DNA of 64,000 nucleotides from an uncultured Frankiales bacterium (GCA_946479905.1 CAMLIA010000001.1:1-64000); one strand, 5' to 3'. Numbered from the stretch's first letter, positions 24,742 to 37,758 are shown. The notes: generated by a model from the sequence alone, not told the origin. Made by a program: numbers and translations.

Positions 24742-27027
24742 TCATTCGACGAGGTCGAGGGCGGCTTCCACGATCGAGCGGGCGTCGAGGCCGTGGTGGG
24801 CGTGCACCTCGTCGACCCCGCCGCCCTGACCGAACTCGCTGACGCCGAGGCAGGTCACCGGGGTGCCGGTCACCGTTCCCAGGAACGCCAGCGTGTGCGG
24901 GTGCCCGTCGAGCACCGTCACGAGTGGCGCACGACCGCTGAACGCCCGGTCGAGCACGCCCTCGTCCACGGCCGGGCCACGCAGCAGGCCGCGCCGGGAC
25001 TGCACGGCGCGCCACAGCCGGTCGTAGGACGTCACGACCACGACATCGGCCGAGATCCCTTCTGCAGCAAGGAGATCCGCGGCCTCGACGACGTTCGGCA
25101 CGAGTGCGCCCACTCCGACGAGGGTCACCTGCGGGTCGCCGGTCGAGCGCAGCAGGTAGCCGCCGGCGAGCACGTCCGCCCGGCGCTGCTCCAGGTCCTC
25201 GGGCAGGTCGGCGAGCGACTGGTCGAGCGGGCGGGTCGACAGCCGCAGGTAGGCGGACTCGCCACCCGGCTGCCCGAGTCGCGACAACGCGTGCAGGAAG
25301 CACCACTCGGTCTCCAGCGCGAACGCCGGCTCGAAGCAGGTGACACCTGGCTGCTCGAGACCGATCGACGGGGTGGTGATGCTCTGGTGCGCCCCGCCCT
25401 CGGCGGCCAGCGTCACACCCGACGGGGTCCCGACCAGGATCGACTGACCACCGGCGTACACCCCGAAGGACCAGGGCTCCAGGGCGCGACCGACGAACGG
25501 GTCGTAGACCGTGCCGACCGGCAGCAGCGGCTGCCCGACCTTGGACCACGTGGCACCGAGCTCACCGAGCAGGCACACGAGGTTGACCTCCGCGATGCCG
25601 AGCTCGACGTGCTGGCCGGTGGACGTCTCGCGCCAGCGCACCAGCCGGTCGCTGTCGGTCGTCGGGTCGTCGGCGAACCAGTCGTGCCGGTCCTGCGGGG
25701 ACCAGATCCCCACCTTGTTGATCCAGCCGCCCTGGTTCGTCGACGAGGCGACGTCGGGCGACACCGTCACGACCCGCGCGGCCACCTCCGGCGCGTCGCG
25801 AGCGAGGTCGGTGAGGACGCGACCGAGGGTCGCCTGCGTCGAGTGCTCGCCGCGGTAGCTGCGCCCCAACGACGCAGGTACGTCGGGCGGGCCGACCCGC
25901 TCGACCGGGCCGCGCGCGAGCCGCTGCGCCGCAGCCCGGCACAGCTGCCCTTCCGGTGACGCGGTGTCGAAGAGCTGCCAGGGCTGCTCGACGGGCACTC
26001 CCGAGGCGGCCGCGAGCAGGGCGTACTGCTCGTCGGAGAGCAGGGCGCTGTGGTTCGCCGGAGATCCCTCGATCGGAAGCCCGCGACCCTTGACGGTGTA
26101 GGCGAAGACGACCGTGGGGCGGGTGTTGTCGACCGTCCGGAACGTGTCCCGCAGCTCGTCGAGGTCGTGCCCGCCGAGATCGCGCAGCGCCGTGCGGATC
26201 TCGTCGTCGCTGAGGTCCGCGACGACCGACGCGCAGGCACCCAGCCGCTCGCGGAGCGTGGCCGCCGGGGAGCGGAGCAGGAACTGGTACTCCTCGTTGC
26301 CCATCCCGTCGATCCGCTCGCGCAGGGCGCTGCCGCCTGGCCGCTCGAACAGCGACTGCAGCAGTCGGCCGTACTTCACCTCGAGCACCTGCCAGCCCGC
26401 GGCGGCGAACATGCCCTGCCACCGGGAGATCGCGATGTCCGGGACGATCCGGTCGAGCGACTGCCGGTTGAGGTCGACGACCCAGAGCACCTCGCCCAGC
26501 CGCTGCACCATCGGGTCGGCGACGCACTCCCAGATCGCGCCCTCGTCGAGCTCGGCGTCCCCGAGCAGGGAGATCTGCCGACCTCCCGGCTCGACGCCGA
26601 AGTGGGCACTGACGTACCGCTGCGCGACGGCGCCCCAGACGGGGGCGGTCGCGCCGATCCCGACCGACCCGGTCGAGTAGTCAGGCGCGTCCGGGTCCTT
26701 GGTCCGCGAGGGGTACGGCTGCAGCCCACCCAGCTCCCGCAGCCGCGGCAGGTAGGACGCGTCGAGGTTGCCGAGCAGGAAGTTGATGGCGTGCAGCACC
26801 GGGGAGGCGTGCGGCTTGACGCTCACCCGGTCGGCGGAGGTGAGGTTCTCGAACCACAGCGACGTCATGATGCTGACCATCGACGCGCTGGAGGCCTGGT
26901 GGCCGCCGACCTTCACGCCCGAGGTGTTCGGCCGGCCCGCGTTCGCGGCGTGCACGATGCTCGTCGCCAGCCACAGCACGCGCTGCTCGACCTGCTTCAA
27001 CGCGTCGGAGTCGGGAGTGAGGGTCAC
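24742..27027 (-). CDS. AceE-like thiamine-diphosphate E1 enzyme (transketolase superfamily)
   Basis: 761 residues resembling homodimeric pyruvate dehydrogenase E1 (AceE) but about 120 residues shorter than the E. coli protein. Visible features: GVKVGGHQASSASMVSIMT, a ThDP-binding LLGDAELDEGAIWE (AceE has GDGExDEPE) with VVDLNRQSLD, YTVKGRGLPIEGSP, and the pyrimidine-binding domain with STNQGGWINKVG and HVELGIAEVN. It should decarboxylate a 2-oxo acid. No E2, E3 or ferredoxin partner gene is adjacent, so the physiological partner is unknown. The GTG at 27027 follows GAGGA. The frame upstream of it has no homology. It is convergent with the TetR remnant. Confidence 0.75.
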   Translation of the reverse strand: MTLTPDSDALKQVEQRVLWLATSIVHAANAGRPNTSGVKVGGHQASSASMVSIMTSLWFENLTSADRVSVKPHASPVLHAINFLLGNLDASYLPRLRELGGLQPYPSRTKDPDAPDYSTGSVGIGATAPVWGAVAQRYVSAHFGVEPGGRQISLLGDAELDEGAIWECVADPMVQRLGEVLWVVDLNRQSLDRIVPDIAISRWQGMFAAAGWQVLEVKYGRLLQSLFERPGGSALRERIDGMGNEEYQFLLRSPAATLRERLGACASVVADLSDDEIRTALRDLGGHDLDELRDTFRTVDNTRPTVVFAYTVKGRGLPIEGSPANHSALLSDEQYALLAAASGVPVEQPWQLFDTASPEGQLCRAAAQRLARGPVERVGPPDVPASLGRSYRGEHSTQATLGRVLTDLARDAPEVAARVVTVSPDVASSTNQGGWINKVGIWSPQDRHDWFADDPTTDSDRLVRWRETSTGQHVELGIAEVNLVCLLGELGATWSKVGQPLLPVGTVYDPFVGRALEPWSFGVYAGGQSILVGTPSGVTLAAEGGAHQSITTPSIGLEQPGVTCFEPAFALETEWCFLHALSRLGQPGGESAYLRLSTRPLDQSLADLPEDLEQRRADVLAGGYLLRSTGDPQVTLVGVGALVPNVVEAADLLAAEGISADVVVVTSYDRLWRAVQSRRGLLRGPAVDEGVLDRAFSGRAPLVTVLDGHPHTLAFLGTVTGTPVTCLGVSEFGQGGGVDEVHAHHGLDARSIVEAALDLVE

Positions 27028-27091
27028 CCGCCCATCCTCGCGCAGGCGACAGGGACCGGCCTCGGTGCCCGGTGGGCGACGTGCAGCGTCG

Positions 27092-28639
27092 TCAGGGCAT
27101 CGGGAAGGAGGGGCCTCGGTAGGTGAAGCAGCTGCACGCGCCCTTCCAGACCGCCTCGCGGTAGCGGCGCGGCACGTCGTTGCGCCGGGCCGGGCTGAAC
27201 AGCGCCGCGCCGCCGAGGTCGAAGACGCTCTGGAACCCCGACCCCAGCTGGTCGACGCCCTGCGCCACCGCCGTACCGGTGATGACGCCACCGGTCCGGC
27301 CGAGCGCCGCTTCGTAGGCGAACAGCGCCTCGCAGATGCTCTGCGCGTAGGAGTAGTCGGCAGCGGACACCGGCTTGATGCCGGCAGACCTGAGGTAGCC
27401 GTAGCAACGTCGCTGTGCGGCGTTCGGCGGGTCGTACAGCGAGGGCGAGACGTCCTGCGAGGGCAGCCAGCCGTAGACGCGTGCCGAGCTCAGCTCGTCC
27501 GCGGGCGCCTGGCCCTGGAGCACCGAGGTGGCGGCGAGCGACGACAGGATCCAGCCCGGGTGGTAGCTCTGCGACGACGCCCCCTCGGACATCGCGAGCA
27601 TGGTGCCGGTCTCGGAGACCGTGATGAACGTGACCCGGTCCACGCCGTTCGAGCGGAACGTGAGGATGGCGTTCGACACGGCCGCGCCGGCGCCGGAGAA
27701 CGACCCGTTGTAGCCGTCGGCGCAGCCCTCGTCGGCGGTCGCCGCCACGGGGATGCGGTGCCGGGCGAGGAACGGCTTGATGACGGTGGTCCACGCGCGC
27801 TGGGTGCCGGGACAGCTGTCGGTGATGACGCCCAGCTTGTTGGACGGCGTGAGGAACCCGGTGCTGATCGCCCCTTGCAGCTTGGCGAGCGACCGCTTGT
27901 CGATGGTGGGGACGATGAGAGCGCGGAACAGCGGGAAGCTGCTGAGCTCCTGGTTGTCCGCCACGTTCGAGGAGTTGCTGAGGTGCGGGATGCCGGCCTT
28001 CGCGAGGCAGCGCTCGAAGCTGGCGAAGTACGCGAACGAGGACCCGAGCACCGCGTCCACGTGGTCGTCCTGCGTGAAGGTCGCGCAGGCTGCCGAGTAG
28101 TCGGCCTCCCAGCTCGTACTGGCCGTGTCCGTCCCCGCGTAGACGGGCACGATGCGGTGCCCGTGGACGCCGCCCTGCCGGTTGAGCCCGCTGATCACCG
28201 CGTCGTCGAACTGCCGCTCGGAGTAGGTGTTGCCGAGGCTGACGCTCAGCGCGTCCGCCTGGCCGACCTTGGTCAGCAGGATCCCGATCTTGACCGGCCG
28301 GGCGGTCACCGACCCGACCCCCGTGGTCCTTGCCGAGCCACTGGTCCCCGCCGCGCCGGACCCGGTCGTGTCGCCGCGGGTCCCGTCCGGGCTCCCAGCG
28401 CCGCCGGCACGCGGGGCGTCGGCGGCGGCCCCCACCCCGACCGCGCGAGGGGCGCCGGGCCTCGCTCCAGCGGAGCTCGCGAGCGACCCGTCCGGGCCGG
28501 CGAGCGCGCCGCTGCCCACGGCGGGGACGGTGGTCCCGCAGGCAGCGGCGAGGGCGACGCCGGCGAGCCCGAGGCAGCTGGGAAGGGCTCGCGAGAGCGG
28601 AACCCGCCAGAGCCCTCGCCGGGCGACGTGCCTACGCAT
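27092..28639 (-). CDS. Liv-type ABC substrate-binding lipoprotein
   Basis: 515 residues. The N terminus MRRHVARRGLW...VALAAACGTT is a lipoprotein signal (Cys at about 33), followed by a Gly/Ala/Thr-rich linker. The rest is a type I periplasmic binding fold of the branched-chain amino acid (LivJ) class: VKIGILLTKVG, GGVHGHRIVPVYA, GSSFAYFASFERC, LGVITDSC. It ends in a C-terminal GACSCFTYRG with a C-x-C pair shared with the other binding proteins here. Ligand unknown. It is divergent from the MFS-LivF operon at 28875, so it is a likely partner of that transporter. The ATG at 28639 has no clear Shine-Dalgarno site. Confidence 0.85.
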   Translation of the reverse strand: MRRHVARRGLWRVPLSRALPSCLGLAGVALAAACGTTVPAVGSGALAGPDGSLASSAGARPGAPRAVGVGAAADAPRAGGAGSPDGTRGDTTGSGAAGTSGSARTTGVGSVTARPVKIGILLTKVGQADALSVSLGNTYSERQFDDAVISGLNRQGGVHGHRIVPVYAGTDTASTSWEADYSAACATFTQDDHVDAVLGSSFAYFASFERCLAKAGIPHLSNSSNVADNQELSSFPLFRALIVPTIDKRSLAKLQGAISTGFLTPSNKLGVITDSCPGTQRAWTTVIKPFLARHRIPVAATADEGCADGYNGSFSGAGAAVSNAILTFRSNGVDRVTFITVSETGTMLAMSEGASSQSYHPGWILSSLAATSVLQGQAPADELSSARVYGWLPSQDVSPSLYDPPNAAQRRCYGYLRSAGIKPVSAADYSYAQSICEALFAYEAALGRTGGVITGTAVAQGVDQLGSGFQSVFDLGGAALFSPARRNDVPRRYREAVWKGACSCFTYRGPSFPMP

Positions 28640-28779
28640 GCCGGGTAAGATACAGTCAGATTTGACCGGAAAACAAGGCCCATAGCGGGACGTACCGGGC
28701 GTCATGTACCTTCGGCGCCCTCACCGGCCCCTCCCCTCGGGTCCGGCCTATGCCGAACTGCCCTCTTCGTCCGACGTCA

Positions 28780-28832
28780 CCAGGTCTTGGCCCTGGGGTT
28801 GTGCCGGAGGATGAGGACGTGACAGGGGTCAC
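28780..28832. promoter_or_regulatory. Inverted repeats in the divergent gap before the transporter operon
   Basis: Two short dyads: CCAGG-N7-CCTGG (28780-28796) and GTGAC-AGGG-GTCAC (28819-28832), in the 235-bp gap between the binding-protein gene and the lipoprotein gene. They are candidate operators for coordinated expression. No clear -35/-10 pair was found. Confidence 0.3.
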
Positions 28833-28874
28833 GGGGGGACGATGGGGAACCCAGCCCAGTCAAGGAGACCTCGC

Positions 28875-29396
28875 GTGCGGCGATCGACCGCCCTTCGCAG
28901 CACCGCGCTGCTGCTCGTCCTGGCCGGCTCATCAGGCTGTCAGGTCAACCAACTCCAGTTCCGGAACGACCACCGGCTGACGTTCCAGGCCCCTGAGGCG
29001 CGGCACCGCGTGACGGCGCCGCTCACCATCCAGTGGTCGATGAAGGACTTCGACCTGGTCGGGCTGGACGGCTCGAGGGAGTCCGACAAGGGCGTCTTCG
29101 CCGTCTTCGTCGACCGGGCCCCGATGCCGGTCGGCAAGAACCTCAAGTGGCTCGCGCGCAACGACGCGGGCTGCAAGCGGGACGCCCGCTGCCCGGACGC
29201 GGAGTTCCTCGCGAACAGCGGCGTGTTCGTCACGACCGACACGTCCCTCACGCTGGACACGCTCCCCCAGGTGGGTGACGGCGTCGGGGACGAGCAGCAC
29301 TACGTGAACGTCGTCCTGCTCGACGGCACCGGGCACCGCATCGGTGAGAGCGCTTGGTATCTGCCCTTCAAGAGCAAGCGGAGGTCCACCTCGTGA
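28875..29396 (+). CDS. Small lipoprotein, first gene of the transporter operon
   Basis: 173 residues. The lipobox LAGSSGC lies about 20 residues after the GTG start, which is 8 bases after AAGGAG (28862-28867). The body is a compact beta-rich domain (APLTIQWSMKDFDLVG, GVFAVFVDRAPMPVGK, a Cys pair in CKRDARC, VNVVLLDGTGHRIGE). I do not recognise the family. Its stop overlaps the MFS-LivF start (GTGA), so it is probably an extracytoplasmic partner of the transporter. Confidence 0.75.
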   Translation: MRRSTALRSTALLLVLAGSSGCQVNQLQFRNDHRLTFQAPEARHRVTAPLTIQWSMKDFDLVGLDGSRESDKGVFAVFVDRAPMPVGKNLKWLARNDAGCKRDARCPDAEFLANSGVFVTTDTSLTLDTLPQVGDGVGDEQHYVNVVLLDGTGHRIGESAWYLPFKSKRRSTS

Positions 29397-31608
29397 CGAC
29401 CGTCCTCGAGGCGCCCTCGGTCCTCGACGCCGACGCGGAGGCCAAGGCCGCGCGCCGGGCCGAAGCCCGCGCCACCCTCGGCGTCACCGGGCAACAGGAG
29501 ACGGAGCCCCTGCGCCCCGTGCTCAAGGCGCACGGGCTCACCGTCTACCCGCTCGTCGCTCTCGGCCTGCTGTCGATCGCCGACATCTTCCAGGCCGAGG
29601 CGTTCACCATCCTCACGCCCGAGATCAGCCGCGCGCTCGGACTCGGGCTCGGTGCCATCGCCGGCGCCCGGACGCTCGCGTTCCTCGCGACGATCCTCGC
29701 GCCGCTGCCGATGGCGGCGCTGTCGCAGACCCGCGGCCGGCGCGCGATGCTGTGCATCGCCACCGGCATCGCGTGGTCGCTGATCACGATCTTCACCGGC
29801 TTCACCACCAGCCTGCTCGCGCTCATCGCGGTCCTCGTCCTCGACGGGGCGTCCACGGGATCCGTCGCCGCGCTGCACGCTCCGCTGCTCACCGACTCCT
29901 ACCCGCCGCAGGCCCGCGTCCGGGTGCTGTCGTCGTACACCGCCATCACGACGGTCGGGCGCATCGCCTCGCCGCTGCTCGTGAGCCTGCTTGCCGGCCC
30001 GCTCGACCTCACCTGGCGCGGCGTGTTCGTGGGCCTCGGCCTGGTGTCGACCGCCTCCGCGCTGTTCGCGGTCTTCCTGCGTGACCCTGGGCCAGGCAAG
30101 TTCGACACCGAGGCGCTGCGCAGCCTTGAGCACGAGCGCGTCTCCGGCGAGCACGTCGAGCCGGAGGCCGCCTCCGCCGACGACGTCGAGCTGGGCTTCT
30201 TCGAGATCATCCGCCGCGTCCTGCTCATCCCGACCGTGAAGCGGATCTCGGTCGGCTACCTGTGCCTGGGCATCCTGCTCATCCCGTTCGGGACCTTCCT
30301 GTCGAGCTACCTCGACCAGGAGTGGGGCCTCGGGCCGGACGAGCGCGGCGTGTTCTACTCCAGCACCGCGTCGGTCAGCATCCTGGCGCTGGTGCTGTTC
30401 GGGTCGCAGGCCGAGCGGTTGTTCGCCAAGGACCCCGCGTTCATCCTCGCCCTTTCCGGCCTGGCCCTCGGCGGCGCCGTCGCGTTCATCGCCGTCGGCG
30501 CGATCATGCCGAAGTTCTGGCTGGTGTGGATCATGTTCGCCGCCGGTCAGGCCTTCATCGCCGTGCTCACGCCTGCCCTCACGGCAGCCCTGATGTCGAT
30601 CGTCGACGCGAGGTACCGACCGCACGCGGCGGCCGTCACCGGCATGTTCGCCGCGGCCGGCTCCATCCTCGGCGTGCTGTTCCTGTCGGGCATCGACAAG
30701 CGCTTCGGCATCGGCGGCGCCATCTTCGCCCTGATCTTCCCGGGCATGCTCGCGGGCTTCGTGGTCGCGAGCGCCGGCAAGCTCATCAACCGTGACCTCG
30801 ACCGGATGATCGACGAGGTCCTCGAGACCGAGGACATCAGCATCATCCGGCAGCGCGGCGGTCACCTGCCGATGCTGGCCTGCAAGGGCGTGGACTTCTC
30901 CTACGGCCAGCTGCAGGTGCTGTTCGACGTCGACTTCACCGTCGACGACGGCGAGATGGTCGCCCTGCTCGGCACCAACGGCGCCGGCAAGTCGACCCTC
31001 CTGAAGGTCGTCTCGGGCATCGGGCTGCCGAGCAAGGGCAGCGTGCGGTACCGCGGGGAGGACATCACCTTCCTCGACGCGGAGCGACGGGTCCCGCTCG
31101 GCATCACGCAGGTCCCCGGCGGCCGTGCCGTCTTCGGCACGATGGACGTCGCCGAGAACCTCCGCACCTTCGGCTACACGCTCGGCCGCAACCGCAAGGC
31201 GGTGGAGGAGAGCATCGAGCTGTGCTTCGACGCGTTCCCCCGCCTGAAGGAGCGGCGCACCTCGCTGGCCGCCAACCTGTCCGGTGGCGAGCAGCAGATG
31301 CTCGGCCTCAGCAAGGCCCTGATCCTCAAGCCGAAGCTGCTGCTCATCGACGAGCTCAGCCTCGGCCTGGCCCCGGTCATCGTCGGCCAGCTGCTCGAGA
31401 TGGTGCGGCGGATCAACCAGACCGGCACCGCGGTCGTCCTCGTCGAGCAGAGCGTCAACATCGCCCTGTCGCTGGTCGACCACGCCTACTTCATGGAGAA
31501 GGGCGAGATGCGCTTCGACGGCCCGGCCCAGCAGCTGCTGGCCCGTGACGACCTCCTTCGAGCGGTCTTCCTCGAGGGTGCCTCCAAGGCTGACGGCGAG
31601 GCCGGGCT

Positions 31609-31612
<4 letters not shown>
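29393..31612 (+). CDS. MFS-LivF fusion: MFS-like membrane domain plus ABC ATPase
   Basis: 739 residues. Residues about 30-450 form an MFS-like 12-helix region (LSIADIFQAEAFTILTPEI, LSQTRGRRAML). Residues about 495-730 form a LivF-type ATPase: Walker A GTNGAGKST (527-535), Q-loop ITQVPGGRAVF, signature LSGGEQQM (629-636), Walker B LLLIDE near 650 and a following ELSLGLAP. LivF partners LivG in branched-chain amino acid-type importers. Why it is fused to an MFS half is unknown. GGAGG (29380-29384) precedes the GTG; 4-bp overlaps occur at both ends. A second copy of this design lies at 62491-64000. Confidence 0.85.
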
Positions 31613-34880
<3,268 letters not shown>

Positions 34881-34884
<4 letters not shown>

Positions 34885-35288
34885 CCCAGTTCGCCCTGCA
34901 GGCTGTCGACCTTGTGCAGAATGAGCCGGTGGAGACCACTCCCTCGGGCCCGTCGCGCGCCACTGCGCTCGGGAAGAGGTTCGGCCGGGTCGTCACCCAG
35001 GTGCGCAACATCCCGAACCTCGGCACCTGGGCCGGTGTCCTGCTCGCCGCCATCGGTGCGGTCCTGCTGGTCATCGCGTGGGGCCGGACGGCGGGGCTGA
35101 CGAACGTCGGCCTGCAGATCCCCTACGTCGTCTCCGCCGGGTTCACCGGCCTGGGGCTGATCGCCACGGGGCTCACCCTGGTCAACGTCAGCGCCAAGCA
35201 GGCCGACGCCCGTGAGCGCAGCCGTCAGGTCTCGGAGCTCCGCGAGCTGCTCGCCGAGCTGCGCACCACCATCGAGGACGAGCAGTGA
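34881..35288 (+). CDS. Small two-helix membrane protein with coiled-coil tail (paralog 1)
   Basis: 135 residues: a hydrophilic N terminus, two membrane helices (WAGVLLAAIGAVLLVIAWG and YVVSAGFTGLGLIATGLTLVNV) and a charged helical tail (RSRQVSELRELLAELRTTI). No known family. It resembles the next gene product from the second helix onward (QIPYVVSAG versus QTPALVSGG). GGAGG at 34871-34875 and a 4-bp overlap with the LivHMG gene suggest a fixed stoichiometry with the transporter. Confidence 0.75.
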
Positions 35289-35593
35289 GGCGCCCCGCCT
35301 GGCTGCAGGACCCGGCAGCGCCCAGCCTGACGCTGTTCGCCGCGCTCGTCGTGGCCGGCTTCGTCGCCATCGGCATCGGGTGGAAGGTCGCGGCCCGCAC
35401 CCTGTTCGTCCCCTTCCAGACCCCGGCTCTCGTCAGCGGTGGCATGGGTGGGCTCACCCTCATCCTGCTCGGCGCCGGCCTGGCCAACGTGCAGGCGGGG
35501 CGCCGGCTCGCGGCCGTCGAGCGCGCCGAGACCGAGGAGCTCCTCGACGAGGCTGCTGCCCTGGTCGAGGCGTTCAAGCGGGGCCGGGCATGA
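35285..35593 (+). CDS. Small two-helix membrane protein with coiled-coil tail (paralog 2)
   Basis: 102 residues. Two membrane helices (LTLFAALVVAGFVAIGIGW and LVSGGMGGLTLILLGAGLANV) are followed by a charged tail (RRLAAVERAETEELLDEAAAL). The layout and short matches show tandem duplication with the preceding gene. Overlaps of 4 bp lie on both sides (GTGA and ATGA). Function is unknown; a heterodimeric membrane accessory subunit is one possibility. Confidence 0.75.
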   Translation: MRRPAWLQDPAAPSLTLFAALVVAGFVAIGIGWKVAARTLFVPFQTPALVSGGMGGLTLILLGAGLANVQAGRRLAAVERAETEELLDEAAALVEAFKRGRA

Positions 35594-36567
35594 GGCGCGC
35601 GGTCGTGCGGGTCGTGACCGCCACCTTCGTCGCCGGCAGCGCGGCTCTCGCGTTCGCCCCCATCGCCTCCGCCTCGTCGACGGAGTCGTCGCTGTCCCCC
35701 TCGGCCGAGGCGTGGTACCAGCCGAACCCGACCTGCCTGACCCCTGCCGGCTGCGTGACCACGTCGACGCTCCCGGCCCAGCCGCCGGCGCAGCCGCCCG
35801 CGGCCTCGCCCTACCCCGCCGGGACGATGCACGTCGGCGTCTCGCTCGGCCAGGAGACCGCGCGCAGCTACCTCGGCTTCGCGTTCAGCGGGCTGCTGGG
35901 TCCGGTCACCGCCGGCACGCTCAACGTGCCGCTGGACGTGACCCAGAACGACGGCAGCAGCAGCCCCGAGACCGCGAAGGTCATCGTCTGCCTCGTCACG
36001 GCTCCCGTGACGGCCAGCGAGGGCACGACCGACACGCCGCCCAAGACCGACTGCGCCGGCTCGGTCCCCGCGAAGTACGTCGCCACCCCGACGCCGCACC
36101 TCACCGCCGACATCGGGTCGCTGGGCGGCAAGCTGTCGTCGGCGAGCGGCCTGGCGCTGCTCCCGGACGCGACCAAGGCCGCCCCGTCTGACGCCTGGCG
36201 GGTGGTGTTCTCCGCCCACACGCGCACCGACGCCGCCAAGACCGCACCGGCCAGCCTCACGCTCAGCGTCGACGAGGCCGCGCCGATCGTGGACGTGCCC
36301 GTCGACGAGCCGGTCGCGCAGCAGCCCTACGTCAGCGCGGTGAAGCCCGTCACCGGCACCGGCTTCGCCGGCCCGCCGATCTCCACCCCGGTCACCGAGC
36401 CGACGGTCGACACCCCGACCGAGATCGCTCCGGTCCCGGCGGCCAGCGCCCCGCGGCTCGTCACCGTCGGGTACGCCTACCCCGCGGTCTGGCTGCTCCC
36501 GCTGGCCTTCCTGGTGCTCGTGCCCGCGACCGCCCGCGCCCTCACCAAGGACCTCAGCACCCCCTGA
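35590..36567 (+). CDS. Membrane-anchored surface protein with Pro-rich linkers
   Basis: 325 residues: a signal peptide (VTATFVAGSAALAFAPIASA), a Cys pair in PTCLTPAGC, a Pro/Gln/Ala linker, and a beta-rich domain (MHVGVSLGQETARSYLGFAF, with CLV and DCAG cysteines). A Pro/Thr/Val-rich stalk follows, then a C-terminal membrane helix (AVWLLPLAFLVLVPATARAL) with a short basic tail. No sortase motif is seen. It is the last gene of the coupled operon and may present a binding domain near the transporter. The beta domain somewhat recalls carbohydrate-binding or cell-adhesion modules, but I cannot name it. Confidence 0.7.
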   Translation: MRRAVVRVVTATFVAGSAALAFAPIASASSTESSLSPSAEAWYQPNPTCLTPAGCVTTSTLPAQPPAQPPAASPYPAGTMHVGVSLGQETARSYLGFAFSGLLGPVTAGTLNVPLDVTQNDGSSSPETAKVIVCLVTAPVTASEGTTDTPPKTDCAGSVPAKYVATPTPHLTADIGSLGGKLSSASGLALLPDATKAAPSDAWRVVFSAHTRTDAAKTAPASLTLSVDEAAPIVDVPVDEPVAQQPYVSAVKPVTGTGFAGPPISTPVTEPTVDTPTEIAPVPAASAPRLVTVGYAYPAVWLLPLAFLVLVPATARALTKDLSTP

Positions 36568-36578
36568 CCGCTCGGCGA

Positions 36579-36635
36579 TGAATGCTTACTGGGATTGCGC
36601 TTCCGCGAGGAAAGCGCAATCCCAGTAAGCGTTCA
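36579..36635. terminator. Near-perfect 24-bp hairpin between convergent genes
   Basis: TGAATGCTTACTGGGATTGCG... (36579-36602) pairs with 36611-36635 across an 8-base loop with a single mismatch. It sits between the end of the surface-protein gene and the stop of the convergent dehydratase gene, so it can act as a bidirectional terminator. The stem is noticeably less GC-rich than its surroundings and no T tail follows, which leaves room for another role. Confidence 0.65.
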
Positions 36636-36643
36636 CGGGCGGG

Positions 36644-36877
36644 TCAGAGGAGGGCGTCGACGGCTTCGGCGAGGGCGTGGTCCTTCGCGGTGATGGCGCC
36701 GCCGGCGTCGTGGGTGTTCACGGCGAGCGTCACGGTGCGCCAGCGGATGTCGATGTCCGGGTGGTGGTTGTGCGCCTCGGCGACGTCGGCGACCTTGCGG
36801 ACGAACTCGATCGCGGCGGGGAACGACTCCAGCTCGACGACCCGCGTCAGCTTGCCGTCGCGCTCCTCCCAGCTCAT
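36644..36877 (-). CDS. phhB: Pterin-4a-carbinolamine dehydratase
   Basis: 77 residues, a normal small size for the family. It carries the active-site pattern E-A-H-N-H-H-P-D followed by W and a late HDAGG. The enzyme regenerates the pterin cofactor after each turn of phenylalanine hydroxylase. Its ATG overlaps the stop of the hydroxylase gene, the classic PhhA-PhhB arrangement. Confidence 0.9.
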   Translation of the reverse strand: MSWEERDGKLTRVVELESFPAAIEFVRKVADVAEAHNHHPDIDIRWRTVTLAVNTHDAGGAITAKDHALAEAVDALL

Positions 36878-37758
36878 GCCGCGGTCTTCAGCGAGGCGAT
36901 GCTGTCGTCGGTGCAGCTGTCCCAGAAGCCCCCGACGACGTCCTCGACCTGCGTGAAGGACTCGGCGGCGTAGAGCAGGTCCTGGTAGACGGTGATGTCG
37001 TAGTCGGTCGTGCCCATCGCGACGACGTCGAGCGGCTTGATCGTCATGCCGCGGAACTCCTCGATCTCGCCGGGGCTGGACAGGATGCCCGCGCCGTAGG
37101 TCTTCAGCTCGCCGTCCTCGTACACCACACCGAACTCGAGGGTGAACCAGAAGACCTTGCTGATGAACTGCAGGGCCTCGTCGGTCTCGACCCGGTTCAC
37201 GGCCCGGCCGGCGGCCTCGTAGAGCGCGGTGAACCGCGGGTCGGCCAGCGTGTTGCCGTGCCCCACGACCTCGTGGAGCACGTCGGGCTCGGGGGTGTAG
37301 AGCGGGACGGAGTGGTGCCGGACGTACTGGGTGGACCAGAAGGCCTTGTCGGCGAGGGACCCGTAGAACTCGCGCAGCGGCACCAGACCGGCCGCGGGCC
37401 GGTAGCGGAAGCCCGTCAGCGGGGCCAGCAGCGCACTGACCTCCTCCAGCTGCGGGATGCGGTCCAGCGGCAGCTGCAGGGCCTCCTTGCCGTCGAGGAA
37501 CTCGCGGCACGCGTAGGTGCGGTGCTTGTCCGCCAGCGCCTCCGACACGACCCGCCACACCTCGTGCTCGGCCTCGGTGTAGTCGGCGGTCGGGCAGGGC
37601 TCACCCGGCTGCCACTGCGAGGCCAGCGTCGCGAGCGCGTCCCGGCGGGCGCGGTACTCGGGGTCGGCGAAGCCGGGGTGGCCCTTGCCGAGCTGGACCT
37701 TCAGGGTGCCGTCGTCGTGCTCGACGACCGGGGCGAAGTACTGCGCTTCCTCGAACAT
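36874..37758 (-). CDS. phhA: Phenylalanine 4-monooxygenase
   Basis: 294 residues, the typical monomeric bacterial form. The iron ligands are His162 and His167 (LHEVVGHGN) and Glu208 (FWFTLEFG). Pterin-dependent hydroxylation of Phe gives Tyr, the first step of the degradation route encoded downstream. The start is the ATG at 37758 (FEEAQYFAPV follows); a longer frame runs into the divergent Lrp gene. The 91-bp gap to that Lrp gene should contain both promoters. Confidence 0.93.
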   Translation of the reverse strand: MFEEAQYFAPVVEHDDGTLKVQLGKGHPGFADPEYRARRDALATLASQWQPGEPCPTADYTEAEHEVWRVVSEALADKHRTYACREFLDGKEALQLPLDRIPQLEEVSALLAPLTGFRYRPAAGLVPLREFYGSLADKAFWSTQYVRHHSVPLYTPEPDVLHEVVGHGNTLADPRFTALYEAAGRAVNRVETDEALQFISKVFWFTLEFGVVYEDGELKTYGAGILSSPGEIEEFRGMTIKPLDVVAMGTTDYDITVYQDLLYAAESFTQVEDVVGGFWDSCTDDSIASLKTAA

